Source: Verrucomicrobiia bacterium DG1235 (GTDB lineage Bacteria > Verrucomicrobiota > Verrucomicrobiia > Opitutales > Opitutaceae). From it: a stretch of 64,000 nt of DNA. The position numbers and the translations under genes are program-made. The notes beneath the pieces are model-generated. The model did not search any database. It was not told the DNA's origin and saw only the letters and a program-made list of their open reading frames with translations. The stretch is taken from contig DS990592.1 of the NCBI GenBank assembly GCA_000155695.1, positions 4,598,060 through 4,662,059 on the forward strand, written 5' to 3'. Below, piece by piece: positions 7,226-14,793 of the stretch (position 1 is the first letter of the stretch; each line of letters opens with the position of its first letter).

Positions 7226-8361
7226 GCACCAACCTTATAGAAATCTGGAAGGAGATCGAGGATCCCAACTTCCACGTCACCGAGAACCAACTACACCCAT
7301 CGCCCAAACCCTTCACCGTTCTCAACGGTTCGAAACTCCGCTCGATCCCTGTGCCCGAGAAGGTCGATATCCTTGGCGACGGCGTCATCTCGCTCGGTCA
7401 GCTAACCACCATCATCGGACAGGGAGGCACAGGAAAGAGTCGCGTCACCATGCAGATCGCCATCTCCCAAATCCTCGGATGGAGCATGGCCGGACTGAAG
7501 ACGCACCCCGAACCACTGAAACACCTGCTCATCGGTACCGAGAACAGCATATACCGCCAGAAGTCCGAATATCGAAAGATGACTCAGTCGCTCTCACCTG
7601 AACAACGGGAGCAAGTAGATGCCAACATGTTCTTGCATGTGGTCCAAGAGATGGACGACGCCTTCATACACCTTGGGTCGGACGACATCCGTAAGAAGTG
7701 GGTGGATACATTCGAACTCGTCAATCCCGACGTCGTTTACATCGATCCTTATGGAGAAGTTCACGTGGGGGACATCAACAAGGATGCCGACGTCCGCCAC
7801 ACCCTCCGAGAAATCACCAAAGTCTGTCGCCGCTTCAATCCCCGTACTGCCATCGTCATCGTGCACCATGGACGAACCGGTCGGGCAAACATCGCTCAAG
7901 CCGTCGGTTGGGACAAAGGCAACTACGCCCTCGGATCCAAGGCCCTGTACTCGGGAGCACGTTCCCAAATCAACATAGCCCCCGCCGATCCCGACGACCC
8001 ATCCCGCATCATCCTAAGCAGTGGAAAGTCCAACGACGCCAAACCCTTCGACCCCGTCGGCCTCAAGCTCGACGACACAACCATGCTCTACGGGATCGAC
8101 GCATCCTTCGACCTCCAAGCCTGGAAAGCCGATGTCGACGGCAAGCAGTTGAACACGAACTTCTCCATCAAAGAAGTCGCTCAACAACTCCTCGATAAGC
8201 CGAAAAAGAACTCCGAAATCCATGCCGAACTGGGCGGATCCGAAGCCGGTTCACGCCGCTCTTTAGACCGCATTTTGGCCAAAGGCAAAAAGGAGGGCTA
8301 TTTTCGCACTGAAAAACGGGGATACAAACTCACTAAAAAGGGAAGCGATTTGATCGCCTAA
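7222..8361 (+). CDS. RepA/DnaB-like RecA-fold ATPase (replicative helicase candidate)
   Basis: The 379-residue protein has a Walker A motif (GQGGTGKS, about residue 67), a Walker B strand (VVYIDPYGEVH, about 172) and a hexameric-helicase-type sensor strand (TAIVIVHHGRTGR, about 210), typical of the RepA/AAA_25 group of plasmid and phage helicases. After residue 310 comes a winged-helix tail (SIKEVAQQLL ... GGSEAGSRRSLDRIL ... GYKLTKKG). Its ATG overlaps the stop of the primase-like gene, so a coupled primase-helicase pair is likely. The KaiC/RecA fold is sure; helicase function is inferred from family and neighbours. Confidence 0.8.
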   Translation: MSTNLIEIWKEIEDPNFHVTENQLHPSPKPFTVLNGSKLRSIPVPEKVDILGDGVISLGQLTTIIGQGGTGKSRVTMQIAISQILGWSMAGLKTHPEPLKHLLIGTENSIYRQKSEYRKMTQSLSPEQREQVDANMFLHVVQEMDDAFIHLGSDDIRKKWVDTFELVNPDVVYIDPYGEVHVGDINKDADVRHTLREITKVCRRFNPRTAIVIVHHGRTGRANIAQAVGWDKGNYALGSKALYSGARSQINIAPADPDDPSRIILSSGKSNDAKPFDPVGLKLDDTTMLYGIDASFDLQAWKADVDGKQLNTNFSIKEVAQQLLDKPKKNSEIHAELGGSEAGSRRSLDRILAKGKKEGYFRTEKRGYKLTKKGSDLIA

Positions 8362-8404
8362 ATCCGTATCCTACAACCACCTACAAAATTCCCGAGTCAC
8401 GTTC

Positions 8405-8488
8405 TATGACATGTCATAATGACAGGTCGCAAAGCCCTATCATATGACACTATGACGACCCCCCTTTAGGGGGGTGTCATCGTCATAG
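8405..8488. promoter_or_regulatory. ATGACA repeat cluster with palindrome and long hairpin; candidate origin or operator
   Basis: A perfect 14-bp palindrome TATGACATGTCATA lies at 8405-8418. ATGACA repeats follow at 8419-8424 and 8444-8449, with ATGACG at 8452-8457. Next comes a long hairpin: CTATGACGA plus CCCCCC (8450-8464), loop TTTA, then GGGGGG (8469-8474), a TGTCA bulge, and TCGTCATAG (8480-8488). The cluster fills the gap between the RepA-like gene and a small helix-turn-helix gene. Iterons beside a replication ATPase suggest an origin; the hairpin may also act as a terminator. Confidence 0.5.
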
Positions 8489-8521
8489 ACGGGTCGGGAA
8501 GCTTAAAACGCCTTATCGCTC

Positions 8522-8749
8522 ATGGCCTCAAATTCCGAAGAACAATTACTCTCCGTCAAAGAACTCGCTTGGAAACTCAATCGCCACCCGAACTACGTCT
8601 ACCTCATGCGAAAGGCAGGCTTCGTGATGGGCGGCAATCGAACCACGCTCGAAGAAGCACGAGAGTGGCTGGCAGAAAATCCAAACTGGCGAGGACGCCT
8701 AACAACAGGCGACTCCAAACTCGGCAAGATCGTATCCAGCCACGACTGA
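8522..8749 (+). CDS. Small helix-turn-helix protein (excisionase-like)
   Basis: The 75-residue product carries a helix-turn-helix of the excisionase/HTH_17 type: LLSVKELAWKLNRHPNYVYLM, then GGNRTTLEEAREWLAENP. It is unlike the first such protein (4048-4275) in sequence but of identical length. It sits just after the ATGACA repeat/hairpin cluster, which could be its binding site. Candidate roles are excisionase or copy-control regulator. It is the last clear gene before the 1.57-kb gene-free stretch. Confidence 0.6.
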   Translation: MASNSEEQLLSVKELAWKLNRHPNYVYLMRKAGFVMGGNRTTLEEAREWLAENPNWRGRLTTGDSKLGKIVSSHD

Positions 8750-9614
8750 CAACAACCCCTCACTCGCTGGCGCTCGCTCGGTAGTCCTCCTCCCGTTGGT
8801 CGTCGTGCTGTCGCGGCAACATCCACCCAACTCGACTCCACCCGCAGACGCTGAGATCTTCGCTCTCTCCGTTCCATTCCGCTTAGCCGTTCGCGGTGGC
8901 TTTCCCTCGTTTCTGCTCGTGCCCCTCGCTCAACCGCTACCGATGCGGCGAGTCCAGATCTCGGACAAGCCGAGCACTGGTCTCGCTTATCGCATCGTCC
9001 GCGGATTCGCGTCCTGCTTCGCAGGCACGTGGCACCAGCAGCCCCGAGCCGCCACCACTGAAACGGCACGCTCCATTTCACTACGATCTCTCAGACGTCA
9101 GCGACTGTTCGCCCAATTCGCAATCAACATCCCCGTGGTCGCCCGTTCGCAGAGCTAGCAGCAGCAACCGTCTACGCTTCGTTCCTCAGCTTCGCCTATA
9201 GCTGCCACTACCACTGCTCGGCGGGCTCTCGAATCACCGCGATCGCTCGCCAAACTCACTCCATCCGCAAACGACAAACATCGCCGCTCATCGGTTGTCA
9301 CCGAAACGCAACTACACCCCCCTCGCATCTTGAGTGCCAGCAAAGCTGTCACACGAAGCTGCACCCACTGCAGTCCGGCTTCGCCCGTACAACGTGACAT
9401 TATGTCCATTTCGTTCACGCTACGCTCACCCTCGCTTGGCAGGTATGCCTGCTCTCGGTCACGAGATGGTACATAATGTCGTATTGTACGCTTTCGTGGG
9501 TCGGTCGGCTCCGTTGCGTTCTTGGCTGTCGCCAAGATTCGCGGCTTCTGTCGAGTCACCATCGCTGACGCGATTCCACGCTGTTAGCTTTTCGGCTCTT
9601 ATCGATTGTAGCTG

Positions 9615-9643
9615 TTCCCAGCCACCCGGGCCCCGGCTGGGAA
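9615..9643. repeat. Perfect 9-bp inverted repeat
   Basis: TTCCCAGCC and GGCTGGGAA are separated by an 11-nt GC-rich loop. No T-run follows on either strand, so it is a structural element rather than a clear terminator. Confidence 0.6.
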
Positions 9644-9803
9644 GGAGAGTCGAGTGCAGCCGAGCCGAAAGAGACGTCCTTCGCTTCGCTCAGTCCTGAG
9701 TAGTGCGGGCTACCCCGCCCCCGCCCGGGGTGCTTGGTAAGTCATCGCTTTGTCGCCCATTCTGTATTCGCTTGTCGAGTACGATTGTCCGGCTGCTCCA
9801 GGC

Positions 9804-9834
9804 GGCCCCTGCCATCAAGAAGATAACAGGGGCC
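9804..9834. repeat. Perfect 8-bp inverted repeat
   Basis: GGCCCCTG and CAGGGGCC flank a 15-nt A-rich loop. This is one of several stable stems inside the gene-free stretch. Confidence 0.6.
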
Positions 9835-10319
9835 TTCCCCCCGCCACCCGCTGCGCGGACGCGGTGGCCCCGCGTCTTCGCCGGCGTCGCTCCGCTGGCC
9901 GGCATTGCCGCTTACGCGCCCCCAGCACGTCGAATCGCCTGCAGCTACGCCGCCAGTCGCCGAGCGGCCAAGCCGCCCGCAACAATCAAACCCTCCATGC
10001 GTGCTTCCCAGCGTGGCCGGTTGAGTTCGCCCCTCAAGGTAGTGCTCGCTAACGCTCGCCTCCACCTTGACCGCCTCGCTCCCCCGTCTCCTCAAACGCT
10101 CGCCGCTTGGCAGGTTGCAAAGTCGGTTCCAGAAAAAACGCTCTTCAAAGAGAAAACCTGCGACGTGGGCCATTGGCATTGTACGCGCCTAAACACAGCT
10201 GGCCTGCGCTGTCACGCAGCCGCGAAGCGGAGAGAAAAACGCGACAGTGAAAGAGCGTGAAAACGGGTTGAGTTGTCGGCTCGCAGCTTGGTTCGTTCGC
10301 CTCAGCATGAGGTCGTGTT

Positions 10320-10751
10320 ATGGCATTCGATATTTCTCCAGACCTTTTGACGATGGGCGCCTCAGCTGTTGCCGGTTTCTACATGAAACATAAGGCAGAA
10401 GAGCGGAAAGAGCGTCACGCCGAACACATACGAGCCTCCGAGCGGCGTCACCTCTCGGAGGCTTCGCGCGTTCGGGCTGCCAGCGTCGCCGGACAGTGGA
10501 TACGCCGCTTGCTCGTTGCCGCCATCGTCTTCGCCGTAATCCTCGCCCCCTTCATTGTCACCGTCTTTACAGACGCTGGAACTGTCCTCCAATACTCCGA
10601 GCAAACCGGAGGAAAACTCTTCGGCCTATTTGGCCCCGCCAAAAACGCCGTTCGCTTTCAAGCAATCGACGGCTTGCTCATCACTCCCGAAACCCGCCAA
10701 GCGCTGCTCGCCGTTGTGGCCTTTTACTTTGGACAAGGAGCCGCGAAGTGA
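10320..10751 (+). CDS. Small membrane protein, holin-like
   Basis: The 143-residue protein has a charged N-terminal third with many Arg, Lys, Glu and His (KHKAEERKERHAEHIRASER), then a strong membrane segment (LLVAAIVFAVILAPFIVTVF, about residues 65-84), and a second, weaker hydrophobic stretch near the C-terminus (ALLAVVAFYFGQG). Size, charge pattern and two membrane segments resemble small phage holin-type proteins. It overlaps the following membrane gene by 4 bp. Without a lysin or spanin in view, lysis is only one option; an envelope-associated or exclusion function is equally possible. Confidence 0.55.
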   Translation: MAFDISPDLLTMGASAVAGFYMKHKAEERKERHAEHIRASERRHLSEASRVRAASVAGQWIRRLLVAAIVFAVILAPFIVTVFTDAGTVLQYSEQTGGKLFGLFGPAKNAVRFQAIDGLLITPETRQALLAVVAFYFGQGAAK

Positions 10752-10933
10752 AACGCATCCTCCTCAGCCTTCTCGAAGATCGTGCCGCCCTCATCGGCTC
10801 TGCCGGAACCGCCTGGACGGTCGCGCTCAAACACATCCACACTTCAGTGGGCATCCTCGTAGGACTCCTCACCATCGTCTACCTCACGATCAAGATCCGG
10901 GAAGAGCTCAAACGCAGCAAACGCGATGACTGA
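10748..10933 (+). CDS. Very small membrane protein, holin-like partner
   Basis: The frame starts with GTG at 10748, overlapping the upstream stop (GTGA), and encodes 61 residues. A single membrane helix (SVGILVGLLTIVYLTIKI, about 33-50) is followed by a very basic tail ending EELKRSKRDD. I chose the GTG because the overlap implies coupling and the longer upstream frame is only a shadow of the previous gene. A pair of small overlapping membrane proteins is the usual layout of holin/antiholin genes. The region just downstream holds a REP-like repeat. Confidence 0.55.
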   Translation: MKRILLSLLEDRAALIGSAGTAWTVALKHIHTSVGILVGLLTIVYLTIKIREELKRSKRDD

Positions 10934-11213
10934 GCCGCCTGTCCTGAGCGAAGCCGAAGGGCTCACCCGGGCGAAGCCCAAAAAACGCACTCGCCCGGGA
11001 AGGGGGTTAGGGGGATGGGCAAGCGAAGCGCGAAAAACGCGCTCGCCAGAAAAAACGCAAAAACGCCCCGCGCCAGAAATCGCGCGAGGGCATCCGGAGG
11101 AATCGCGAAGCCGTCTACTGACGGAGTCGAACCGAAGGGGCGAAACCTAAGTTAGCGACTACAGCGAGCTCATGCTCCCACTTGCGAAGCAAGAAGGAGA
11201 CTGAGTGCCTGAC
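10934..11213. other. Gap with REP-like repeat
   Basis: CCTGTCCTGAGCGAAGCCGAAGGG (10938-10961 approximately) resembles the REP-like insertion at 7138-7205. The rest is rich in AAAAACGC words and GC-rich inverted repeats (GGGCGAAGCCC, CGCGCCAGAAATCGCGCG). A 74-codon Lys/Arg-rich frame starting at 10926 runs through it but looks like repeat DNA, not a gene. Confidence 0.4.
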
Positions 11214-11876
11214 TCATCTCATTGGACCGAAGACGCCTACACTGTTTAGGGTTTCCCAAACACGCTTGATCGCTTGTCCAGTTTCCTTGCTGACAAAAAG
11301 CGATGAGACTTTTCCACACGGCCTGCCAAGGAAGTAAGGCCTCATGTCTTCCCAATGTTCGCCAACACTCGCATTTCGCCAACTGGGAATTTCCTTCTCC
11401 AGCATCATAGCAACTGCCGACCTCGTCGGAATGCTACCATCGCCTGGGATATAATCATAACTTTCGCAGGTGACTAAAACCGGAGTTGCGTTCTCATAAT
11501 AAAGAGGGAAATCCAGTCGAGTAGCTTCTATGTGTGCCAAGGCTTCACTCTGGTCGCATTCTTCTATAGATTGGATGACAGCGTCGTCCCCTGCGTAAGG
11601 ACAAGTAATGAATCCTCCTCGCATGAAGATGGTGTGGTCGATGCCTCTGTATCCACATCGTTCACTCGGTATTGTTTCAGTTCCGAATTCATCCGGCTTC
11701 AAATTTACCATAGGATGCCAGCTTGGATAGCTCTCGACCACAGGACCATGCTCATCAATCAATTCTTTTAACTTCTGTATGCTGGAAGGTCTTACATCTC
11801 GATTTAGCCCCTCCGTTAGGTAGTGGATCGCTCTCTCCCTTGCACTTTCTGTCTCTTCTTTAATTCTAAAAACCAT
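11214..11876 (-). CDS. Unknown cargo protein of the integrative element
   Basis: The product has 220 residues from the ATG at 11876; a GTG at 11906 would add 10 residues but would place the GTGCAC palindrome inside the gene, so the ATG is preferred. The protein looks soluble, mixed alpha/beta, with several Cys (ERCGYRGIDHTIF; GFITCPYAGDDAVIQ; TCESYDYIPGDG). I recognise no family. Base composition is lower in GC than the replication genes. It is transcribed towards them, between the holin-like pair and the integrase, the usual place for accessory genes such as defence, toxin or regulatory functions. Function is unknown. Confidence 0.6.
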   Translation of the reverse strand: MVFRIKEETESARERAIHYLTEGLNRDVRPSSIQKLKELIDEHGPVVESYPSWHPMVNLKPDEFGTETIPSERCGYRGIDHTIFMRGGFITCPYAGDDAVIQSIEECDQSEALAHIEATRLDFPLYYENATPVLVTCESYDYIPGDGSIPTRSAVAMMLEKEIPSWRNASVGEHWEDMRPYFLGRPCGKVSSLFVSKETGQAIKRVWETLNSVGVFGPMR

Positions 11877-11880
11877 AGTT

Positions 11881-11906
11881 GTGCACAAGATAGGTGTATT
11901 GTGCAC
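11881..11906. promoter_or_regulatory. GTGCAC repeat pair upstream of the cargo gene
   Basis: The palindrome GTGCAC occurs at 11881-11886 and 11901-11906, 20 bp apart centre to centre, in the context TTGTGCACAA and TTGTGCACGA... read on one strand. It lies 5-30 bp upstream of the ATG at 11876, where a repressor operator would overlap the promoter. Confidence 0.4.
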
Positions 11907-11938
11907 GAGTCAATGTATTTGTGGTTTGATGAAGGTCT

Positions 11939-13267
11939 CTACAATGCAACTTTCAGCTCTTTCGCTTCTTCGAAACGTCCAGCAACCTTCACGAGATTTT
12001 GGGGAAGGTTCGTGCCTTCGGGTGTGATTCTCCAGAACTCGTCGGCTTCTGCCTCGGTCTTCAAGTCGAGGTAGTGTTTGCGGATGATGTTCTCGGAGTT
12101 GCCAGCTTGTAGGGCGGCGTCTCCGACGGACTGAAAAGCTCCCACGATCATCGAAATGAAGGTGTGACGGAGGACGTTGTGATCGAGTCCGTTCTTTTTT
12201 CGGATAATTTTGCGATGGTACTCGAGGCGATTGGGGACGATGGGGTATTCGTCGAGCGGGTACTTTTCCAGCCAGAGACGCAAGTTTGGTTGGATCTTGA
12301 TGGCTCGCTTTTCATCGACCTTGGAAACTTCCGGTTCGATGAGGATCACGCCCGTATCGAGGCGTATATGCTCTTTCTTGAGGCGACCGATTTCGCCGGT
12401 GCGAATGTCTGGCCGGAGTCCTGCGAAGAGGCAGAGAGCAAAATACGGGACGAAGATGCCTTTGGGGAGAGGCTTACGCTTTGGGTTGTCAGGATCGCCG
12501 TCGTAGTCCTCGACGTACTTCATGAGTGCCTCGGCTTGCTCGGCGGTGATCGTTTCCGCAGAGCCTCGCTTCGCTTTGATCGTGAACTGAGGGACCTTGT
12601 CGAGAGGATTGAGCATGAGCCAATCCTTGAGCACACAAAAGCGAAAGAAGGTGTTCAGGTAGCCTCGCTTGTTGTTGAAGGTCTTGGGGCTGATATGGCT
12701 GTTGTTTTCGCCAAAGGTCAGATTGTTAAGGTAGTTGCGGATGAGCTCGGGATCCATCTCGCCAAGAAGCTTTTCGCCGTACTCTGCTTTAAATTTGGTG
12801 AGCTGCGTGGTCATGGTACGAAGTTGCACGGCGGTGATGATGTTTCGCTGATGCTCGATTCGCTTGTGCTTCAAGTATTCGTCGATGGAGGTTTCGACGG
12901 TTTGCTCGAACTCCGCTTCGCGGTAGCGGTCGAGGGCGTACCTTACATAGTAGGAGAGAGGTTTCTTGCGGCCTTCGAGCATCTTGAAGGCGATCTTGGC
13001 TTCCTCGCATTCTTCGCGACTGAGGGAAGTCATGACGACCTTTTCGTAGTTCTGCTCGGCGCGTTGCTTTACTTCGAGCCGCTGCTTTTCCTCGGTAGCC
13101 TCAGACTTCTCCTGGAAGTTCTTGCGGTAGCGTTTGCCGTTGATGGTTCCGGCAACTCGCCAGTAGACGGTTCCGGTGGGGTGCTTCATCCGCTGGACGG
13201 TGAACTTCCCGTATTTCTTTCGCTTCTTTTCCCCTGGAAGCGACGCAGGGGTGCTTGAGTTGGACAT
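11939..13267 (-). CDS. int: Tyrosine recombinase (integrase) of the element
   Basis: The 442-residue protein has a basic N-terminal part resembling an arm-binding domain (VYWRVAGTINGKRYRKNF), a core-binding helical region in the middle, and a C-terminal catalytic domain. Catalytic residues visible are Arg in CLFAGLRPD (with an extra IRTGE insertion), Lys in EPEVSKVDEKRAIKI, Arg in HNVLRHTFIS and Tyr in IIRKHYLD. The usual His of the HxLR box is Asn here, with a His just before it. It ends at 13267, 54 bp from the 3' end of tRNA-Ser, the classical place of an integrase beside its attachment site. It is the right-hand boundary gene of the element. Confidence 0.9.
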   Translation of the reverse strand: MSNSSTPASLPGEKKRKKYGKFTVQRMKHPTGTVYWRVAGTINGKRYRKNFQEKSEATEEKQRLEVKQRAEQNYEKVVMTSLSREECEEAKIAFKMLEGRKKPLSYYVRYALDRYREAEFEQTVETSIDEYLKHKRIEHQRNIITAVQLRTMTTQLTKFKAEYGEKLLGEMDPELIRNYLNNLTFGENNSHISPKTFNNKRGYLNTFFRFCVLKDWLMLNPLDKVPQFTIKAKRGSAETITAEQAEALMKYVEDYDGDPDNPKRKPLPKGIFVPYFALCLFAGLRPDIRTGEIGRLKKEHIRLDTGVILIEPEVSKVDEKRAIKIQPNLRLWLEKYPLDEYPIVPNRLEYHRKIIRKKNGLDHNVLRHTFISMIVGAFQSVGDAALQAGNSENIIRKHYLDLKTEAEADEFWRITPEGTNLPQNLVKVAGRFEEAKELKVAL

Positions 13268-13320
13268 GGTCCAAATTTGCCAATTCTAATTGGCAAAGAC
13301 AAGCGTAAGTCGTTGATAAA

Positions 13321-13409
<89 letters not shown>

Positions 13410-13602
13410 GGTCTTTTCTTCTCGAAGGTGGCCTGGGAGCCCCTAGAAAAGAACGGCCTAATAAGGCGATTCGCATATGCTCGGTCAATGTCTTTTCTGA
13501 AAAAGTGATTTGGGGCGCTTCACGGCCCGTTTAAAAGTAAAAACCCGCTTGCATGTTAGATGCCCCCACTTACGTTCTGGCGTTTGTAGTGTTCCGAGAA
13601 AA

Positions 13603-14118
13603 ATGGTCTCTTCTAACGCAGATATAGGTTACAACAGCAAGGTCGAGGGCGGCGTCATCGTTTCCAAGGCCGATGCGGTTATTAACTGGATTCGCACCCA
13701 CTCGCTTTGGCCGATGCCAATGGGGCTGGCGTGCTGCGCGATCGAGCTCATGGCCGCCGGCGCTTCGAAGTTCGATATCTCGCGCTTCGGCGCCGAGGTG
13801 ATGCGCTTTTCGCCCCGCCAGTCGGACGTGATGATCGTCGCTGGCACCGTCACTTATAAGATGGCGCCCATCGTCCGTCGTATCTACGACCAGATGGCTG
13901 AGCCGAAGTGGGTGATCGCCATGGGCGCCTGCGCGTCTTCGGGTGGAATGTATCGTTCCTACGCCACCTTGCAGGGAGTGGACCGGATTGTTCCGGTTGA
14001 CGTTTATATCAGCGGTTGCCCGCCTCGCCCGGAAGCCTTGCTCGACGCTCTAATAAAGTTGCAGGACAAGGTCAGCACGGAAACGTCGACCCAGAATTTG
14101 TTCAAAGTAAAATCCTGA
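13603..14118 (+). CDS. nuoB: NADH-quinone oxidoreductase subunit B
   Basis: NuoB carries the N2 [4Fe-4S] cluster of complex I, next to the quinone site. The cluster ligands are visible: the double Cys in [10 protein letters not shown], one in [14 protein letters not shown] and one in [14 protein letters not shown]. From the ATG at 13603 the protein has 171 residues, the normal family length; the frame stays open 31 codons upstream but that part is not conserved-looking. It is the first gene of the operon in view; nuoA, which normally precedes it, is absent, the upstream neighbour being tRNA-Ser on the other strand. Confidence 0.95.
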   Translation: MVSSNADIGYNSKVEGGVIVSKADAVINWIRTHSLWPMPMGLACCAIELMAAGASKFDISRFGAEVMRFSPRQSDVMIVAGTVTYKMAPIVRRIYDQMAEPKWVIAMGACASSGGMYRSYATLQGVDRIVPVDVYISGCPPRPEALLDALIKLQDKVSTETSTQNLFKVKS

Positions 14119-14129
14119 TCGCCCGCACG

Positions 14130-14750
14130 ATGATTGCTCAAGATCTTCTCGTCGCCCTGCAAGGAGTCAGCTCCGAAGTCGCAGAGCGGGAATCGGCCGA
14201 TTGGCCCTCTTTCAACTGTCCGATCGATTCGCTCGTGGCTGTGCTCAAGGTCCTCCGCGACAACCATGGCTACGACATGCTGGTCGATGCGACTGGTATG
14301 GATAATGGAGTCGACGCGAGCCCGCGTTTCACCGTGATCTACCATCTGCTTTCGACGGCGAATCACGTTTACGTGCGGGTCGCGGCAGACTGCGCAGACA
14401 GCGAAAATCCAGTTGCCCCTACTGTTTCCGGTCTGTGGCCGGGCGCTGACTGGCACGAGCGCGAAGCCTACGATTTGCTAGGCATCACTTATGAGAACCA
14501 TCCGGATATGCGCCGCATTCTGATGTGGGACAGTTATCCGCACCACCCGCTGCGCAAGGATTTCCCGTTGGCCGGCCACGAGGACGACCTTTGGGACGAG
14601 GAAATCAGGGAAGAAACGGGAACGAAGGTAATTCCTGCTCCGATGGCGGGTGGACCATTCGTATCGAAAAGTTCCAACTTCGAGGCTCAGAAAGAGCCGC
14701 GAGCCAAGGATGAGAGCTGGAATGAGAAGAAGGAGAAGCCGGAAGGCTGA
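14130..14750 (+). CDS. nuoC: NADH-quinone oxidoreductase subunit C
   Basis: NuoC is a peripheral-arm subunit of complex I. The family signature is clear: WHEREAYDLLGITYENHPDM followed by MWDSYPHHPLRKDFPLAG. The ATG at 14130 lies 11 bp after the nuoB stop and gives 206 residues; a longer frame that starts inside nuoB is not used. The C-terminus ends in a charged tail rich in Lys and Glu (KDESWNEKKEKPEG). NuoC and NuoD are separate genes here, not fused. Confidence 0.93.
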   Translation: MIAQDLLVALQGVSSEVAERESADWPSFNCPIDSLVAVLKVLRDNHGYDMLVDATGMDNGVDASPRFTVIYHLLSTANHVYVRVAADCADSENPVAPTVSGLWPGADWHEREAYDLLGITYENHPDMRRILMWDSYPHHPLRKDFPLAGHEDDLWDEEIREETGTKVIPAPMAGGPFVSKSSNFEAQKEPRAKDESWNEKKEKPEG

Positions 14751-14793
14751 GCGCTGCGTCGCGAAAGCCTCCACATCCAAACGAATTTAGCTA

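Larger units (their letters stand above)
8750..10319. other. Gene-free, hairpin-rich 1.57-kb stretch
   Basis: No reading frame here resembles a protein family, and the open frames are Arg/Ser/Pro-rich on both strands, as expected from GC-rich non-coding DNA. The sequence is full of CGCT/CTCG words and of inverted repeats: TTCCCAGCC (9615-9623) with GGCTGGGAA (9635-9643); ACCCCG with CGGGGT around 9712-9730; GGCCCCTG (9804-9811) with CAGGGGCC (9827-9834); TCAAGGT (10034-10040) with ACCTTGA (10074-10080). Related words GACATTATGTC (about 9396) and ACATAATGTC (about 9471) face each other. A structured RNA, an origin region or decayed DNA are all possible. Confidence 0.5.

Noticed and set aside
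8599-9562. Open frames of 135-160 codons on the minus strand and 101-121 on the plus strand
   Set aside because: They overlap a real HTH gene or each other, are Arg/Ser/Cys-rich with no protein-like hydrophobic pattern, and follow from GC-rich DNA with few stop codons.
9703-10260. 185-codon plus-strand frame in the gene-free stretch
   Set aside because: Its residues are Pro/Ala/Arg-dominated and it runs through inverted repeats; nothing resembles a domain.
10926-11150. 74-codon frame starting inside the second holin-like gene
   Set aside because: It consists mainly of REP-like repeat DNA and gives a Lys/Arg-rich non-globular product.
12164-13258. 364-codon plus-strand frame opposite the integrase
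   Set aside because: It is the antisense of a well-supported integrase gene and has shadow-type composition.
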